This document shows, in pieces, positions 6,945 to 10,263 of a stretch of DNA of 10,263 nt. The DNA comes from Anaeromyces robustus (lineage: Eukaryota; Neocallimastigomycota; Neocallimastigomycetes; Neocallimastigales; Neocallimastigaceae). The notes below the pieces were generated by a model, which was not told the DNA's origin, made no database searches, and saw only the letters and a list, made by a program, of their open reading frames with translations. Where the stretch lies: the NCBI GenBank assembly GCA_002104895.1, contig MCFG01000766.1, positions 1 through 10,263 on the forward strand, in the 5' to 3' direction. Position 1 is the first letter of the stretch, and each line of letters starts with the position of its first letter. The position numbers were made by a program, and so were the translations under genes.

Positions 6945-8144
6945 TTAGTAATCATTCATAGAATTTATTAATACTTCAAGTAATTTACCAACTTTTGTAT
7001 TTTCAAATACTCTTTGAATTAAACTATTATCGTTTAAATTGTAAAGATATTCGAATAAATTATTAATTTTAACATTTTCTTCTTTATTATCTTTATTATA
7101 TAAAATATCTATTAAAGAAAGATTATTAACAATTAATGAAGTTGTATACCATTCATCATTAAATTGTTCTGGTGGTAAAATTTTAAAAATTTCTTCAAGT
7201 AAATCATTTTTATAATTTTGAATTAAACCTTTCATTAAATTATCAGAATAGTAAAAACTGTTAATTTTTCCCTTTTTTAAATATAATCTTTCAATAATAT
7301 ATTTAATATTTATATTATTTAATATTTTATCATTATATAAATAATCAAGAATAGTATTAAATTGATTATTTATATCACTAAAATTAAAATTAACATCAGC
7401 TCCTTTGTATATTAGATATTCAGCTAAAAGAAATTTATTTTTTGAAATAGCATAAATTACTGGTGTGACAGGAACTTTTTTAATCAAATTTGGAACAATA
7501 TAATTGTAATTTTCATATTCAACAATTCTAATAATATTTATAATTTCGTTACAAGGAACATTTCGAAAAATTAAAAAAGATAATATATCAAAGTTAAATA
7601 TATGTAAATCTTTTAAAAAAAATTTATTATCATGAAGATATTTTTTTAATTTTTCAAAATTATTATTATCAATAAAATTTGTGATATTTGTTACTTTTTC
7701 AATAGCAAATTTATTAATTTCATCGGTTACAAAATCTCTATCAAAAGGAATATTTAATTCCTTCTTGAAAACTTTCATAAAAATAGAATATTTTCTTTCT
7801 CCTATTACGATGGGAACATTAGTATAAAAAATATAACCAAGTAAATGATTTAAATTTTCCTTAAGATTATTATAATCTTCATATTGAAAAATATATTCAA
7901 CTTCTTTATATTTTTTTTCATAAAGAGCTCTGTAATACCATTCACATTGAATATCAATATTTTGTTTTTCTTTAACAATCATTCTATTAAATTCAAGAGT
8001 ACTTATTGGATAATTTGTTTGATACAGAGTTAATAAATTTATAATAAATTTATTATTGAAAATGAAATGTTCTAAAAGAATTTTTATCAAATCAAAATCC
8101 AAATTGCTTATAAAACCTTTATATTTAATATTTTTTATAGATTT
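6945..8144 (-). CDS. Divergent ankyrin-repeat-type protein, main open frame
   Basis: This is the long open part of an ankyrin-type gene on the minus strand. Conceptual translation from a TTG at 8102 gives 385 residues, but TTG is an unlikely start in a nuclear eukaryotic gene. The frame is open back to 8144, and the first ATG is at 7982. The clearest ankyrin unit is TPVIYAISKN at 213-222 followed by AEYLIYKGADVNFNF at 227-241. Earlier and later segments have helix-pair spacing with weak consensus (LLEHF at 9-13, CEWYYRALYEKKYKEVEYIF at 53-72, IIERLYLKKG at 269-278). There is no signal peptide or membrane helix. Codon use is strongly AT-rich, unlike the transporter. The protein probably binds other proteins, partner unknown. 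The missing N-terminus most likely lies in the shifted frame at 8308-8135, so this may be a broken gene or a sequence error. Confidence 0.75.
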   Translation of the reverse strand, partial: KSIKNIKYKGFISNLDFDLIKILLEHFIFNNKFIINLLTLYQTNYPISTLEFNRMIVKEKQNIDIQCEWYYRALYEKKYKEVEYIFQYEDYNNLKENLNHLLGYIFYTNVPIVIGERKYSIFMKVFKKELNIPFDRDFVTDEINKFAIEKVTNITNFIDNNNFEKLKKYLHDNKFFLKDLHIFNFDILSFLIFRNVPCNEIINIIRIVEYENYNYIVPNLIKKVPVTPVIYAISKNKFLLAEYLIYKGADVNFNFSDINNQFNTILDYLYNDKILNNINIKYIIERLYLKKGKINSFYYSDNLMKGLIQNYKNDLLEEIFKILPPEQFNDEWYTTSLIVNNLSLIDILYNKDNKEENVKINNLFEYLYNLNDNSLIQRVFENTKVGKLLEVLINSMNDY

Positions 8145-8308
8145 TTATCAATAACATAAAGTAATAAATCATCTTGATTATCTGTATTAATTTTTTCTAA
8201 TGATATATCATTCATTAAAATATAATTATTTAACTCTGTAATATTATTTTGTCTTATTAATTTTAATACAATTTCTTTTTGTTGTTTCAATAAATCAGTG
8301 TTCTCCAT
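8135..8308 (-). CDS. N-terminal part of the ankyrin-type gene, frameshifted
   Basis: An ATG at 8308-8306 opens a 57-codon frame starting MENTDLLKQQKEIVLKLIRQ and ending DDLLLYVIDKNL before TAA at 8137-8135. It has a helical, charged composition and a natural-looking start preceded by a run of A. The long downstream frame is open from 8144, overlapping this one by 10 bases. One additional A in the A5 run at 8146-8142 would put both in one frame of about 456 codons. A GT-AG intron at 8234-8107 would also fit the frame, but its splice sites are weak and it would remove sequence that reads well as protein. I take it as exon 5' end with a frameshift, real or artefactual. Confidence 0.7.
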   Translation of the reverse strand: MENTDLLKQQKEIVLKLIRQNNITELNNYILMNDISLEKINTDNQDDLLLYVIDKNL

Positions 8309-8360
8309 TTTTTTTTATTTATTTAATTATTTAACTACCTTTCAAAATGAAAACTAATAA

Positions 8361-8370
8361 TTTTTATATA
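8361..8370 (-). promoter_or_regulatory. TATA box candidate for the ankyrin-type gene
   Basis: TATATAAAAA on the minus strand lies 53 bases upstream of the ATG at 8308. The ATG is directly preceded by a run of A, as at the transporter start (AAAAAAAATG in both). Its position is plausible, but similar words are common nearby. Confidence 0.35.
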
Positions 8371-9660
8371 ATTAATTAACGTTTTATCTTAATATATATA
8401 TTTTCTAAATTGCTTTTTATATTTTATTTAGTTATTATAAATAAATAAAAAAGAAAAGAAAAAAAAAAGTATAAACAATAAAAAAATATCAATATATAAA
8501 TAAAATATAAATTAAATAAATAAATATAAATAAATAAAAGCCATCTTAAATGCTTTAAAATGATTCGTTGATTTTTTTTAATTTATTAAATTTTTTTAAA
8601 TATATAATTTTTATGGAAAAACTTTAAAAAAAATTAGATAAAAAATGATAGAAAAAAAAATAGAAATAAAAAAGTAATATTAAAAAATAATTTTAATAAA
8701 ATAAAAAATTTATATTTATATTTATATTTTTTTTATTGAATATATAATAATTTCCAATTAAAGTATTATTAACTAAATGATAATATATTGTTTTTTTTTT
8801 ATCATCAATTATTAATTATTTCAAAAACAAAAAAAAAAATAAAACACTCTATAAAAAATAATATATTTATATTATATAATTAGATATATTATGAATTAAT
8901 AATAATAAAAAATTTCCTTTTTTTTACAAAAGTAATAAATAAATAAAGTTTCAGGATATATTAAACTATAATTAATAAATATTAAATTAAATAAATAAAC
9001 ACGTAAATTTTATTTATATAATAATTATAAGAAAATATATTTCATTGTTATTATAATAACTTTTATATATTATAGGTTATAATTATTTTATCATCATTTT
9101 TAATAAAAGTTAATATAAGTTTTTTTTATTATATAACAATTTTATTTAAACTATACTATTTTTAATTATTTAAATAATTTAAAAAATTATATGAAGTAAA
9201 ATAAATAATTCATTAAAAAAACTTTGTATTATTTTTTATATATTGTTTATTAATTATTATATCTTTATTTATTTATTAATTATTTATTACCTATATAATT
9301 ATGAAAAAAAACTTAACTATTCAATGTGTATAAACATTATTTATTATCGTTTATTGTTTATTACTTATAATTACAAATAAGAATAATTAACTATATGATA
9401 AAGATATATTTTTTATATATTTTATTATTCATTATTATTTTTATAAGTTTATTATGCTTTTTTTTTTATATTTATTAATATATTATTATTTATTATATAT
9501 TTTTACTAATTTATTATATTTTATATTTTATTTCTATATTTATTTATTTTTTTGTTTATTTATTATTTATTATATATTATATATTATTGTATAAAATAAA
9601 TATTTTTTTAAAGTATTGGAATATGAATAAATAAATAAAAAATAATAAATAAATATTAAT
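8371..9660. other. Gene-free AT-rich spacer
   Basis: I see nothing with protein-like composition on either strand. AAATAAAT words lie around 8440-8540, a mixed island (AAAAGCCATCTTAAATGC) at about 8536-8554, TA-rich stretches at 9040-9080, and TTATTATTTATT words again at 9240-9600. No paralogue of the ankyrin-type gene could be recognised here. Confidence 0.6.
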
Positions 9661-10021
9661 TAATTAATAAATTTTTTTTTTTCAAAATTAAAATTTTTCA
9701 TGTTTAAATTTTGAGATCAATTTTTTTTTAATTTTTTCATTTTCAATTTTTAATTAATTTTTAAAATTTTCATTTTCAAATTTTGAGATCAGTAAATTTT
9801 AAAAATTTTAATAAATTTTTTAATTTATGAAAAATTTTAATTAAATGAAAAAATTAAAATTTAAATAAATTTAAAAAATTAATAAATGAATAAATTAAAT
9901 AATTTTATTTTTTAATTTGTTCGTCCAGAACGTAAAATGGAAATAAATTATGAATGAATTTAATAATATATTATTAAATTAAATAATAAAATTAAATGAA
10001 TAATTAAATAAATTTTAAAAA
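9661..10021. repeat. AAATTTT-type spacer with a 14-bp direct repeat
   Basis: The composition changes from TTATTTATT to AAATTTT words. AAATTTTGAGATCA occurs at 9706-9719 and again at 9778-9791, 72 bases apart, each preceded by T-rich sequence with CAT. A small inverted repeat GTTC-gtcca-GAAC lies at 9919-9931 and is one of the few less AT-rich spots. No gene is seen. Confidence 0.5.
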
Positions 10022-10207
10022 TTTTGTACTTAAAATTTGTGTTTTTTTTAAAATTTAAATGAATGAAAAAAATAAAATAAATGAATAGATAAATAATTTA
10101 ATTTTATGTAAATTTTACATAAATTATTTATTTAAACATCCATTTATTTATTCATTTTTTATTCATTTACCTTTTTAAAAAATTTAAGTTTTCAGCGCAC
10201 AAAACTT
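10022..10207. repeat. Long imperfect foldback centred near 10113
   Basis: The centre is perfect: TTTATGTAAA (10103-10112) and TTTACATAAA (10114-10123) with one base between. TAAATAATT (10090-10098) pairs with AATTATTTA (10122-10130). Further out, TAAATGAAT-A-rich sequence at 10056-10086 matches the reverse complement of 10141-10169, and TTTTGT at about 10022 faces ACAAAA at about 10199-10204. Similarity may run on to the window edge. It could be a small foldback or MITE-like element; no coding sequence or certain target-site duplication is seen. Confidence 0.55.
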
Positions 10208-10263
10208 ATTTTATTTAAAAATTTAATTTAATATATTTTATTTAATTCATTTCATTAATTTAT

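Noticed and set aside
6945-8102. TTG at 8102 as the true start of the ankyrin-type protein
   Set aside because: Nuclear eukaryotic genes rarely start at TTG, the frame is open upstream to 8144, and a better ATG with protein-like sequence exists at 8308 one frame away.
8107-8234. GT-AG intron joining the two ankyrin-type frames
   Set aside because: It keeps the frame, but donor GTTAAA and acceptor TATAAG are weak, and it would remove about 40 codons that read as protein.
1-10263. Mitochondrial or bacterial endosymbiont origin
   Set aside because: There are no organelle or bacterial operon genes, no tRNA or rRNA, and the transporter is a fungal-type nuclear gene with long non-coding flanks.

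Overview
This is extremely A+T-rich eukaryotic DNA. One ordinary-composition gene sits in very AT-rich spacer, and a second, AT-rich gene and a fragment of a related gene lie on the other strand. The best fit is an anaerobic gut fungus (Neocallimastigomycota, such as Piromyces, Neocallimastix or Anaeromyces). Three things suggest this: an intronless fungal-type sugar transporter with T/A-ending codons, a divergent ankyrin-type protein of the kind expanded in these fungi, and spacers of TTATTTATT and AAATAAAT simple repeats. Dictyostelium-like DNA is the main alternative and cannot be excluded without a search.

Layout. Positions 1-1890 are a repeat field of TTATTATTTATTTATTA-type sequence. It contains a 62-bp tandem duplication, a very regular 36-bp minisatellite of about ten units, and three related less AT-rich islands. 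A perfect 18-bp-stem hairpin follows at 1951-1995. Positions 1996-2686 are promoter-side spacer with a TATA box candidate. Positions 2687-4261 (+) encode a complete 524-residue MFS sugar transporter. Positions 4262-5850 are spacer with foldbacks and one weak decayed reading frame. Positions 5851-6118 (-) are a fragment of an ankyrin-type gene with two frameshifts and a stop. An AAAT/AAT microsatellite and a 33-bp minisatellite lie at 6119-6870. Positions 6945-8308 (-) hold the better-preserved ankyrin-type gene, whose reading frame breaks once near 8142-8146. Positions 8309-10263 are gene-free spacer ending in a large imperfect foldback.

The transporter would act at the plasma membrane, importing sugars released from plant polysaccharide. 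The two ankyrin-type loci are paralogues of each other with no visible functional link to the transporter. They look like a local duplication followed by decay. Both carry a frame break that one extra A in a short A run would repair, so either slippage-driven decay or assembly error could explain the break in the larger gene. I see no tRNA, rRNA, CRISPR array or transposase gene, and no clear new multi-gene system.
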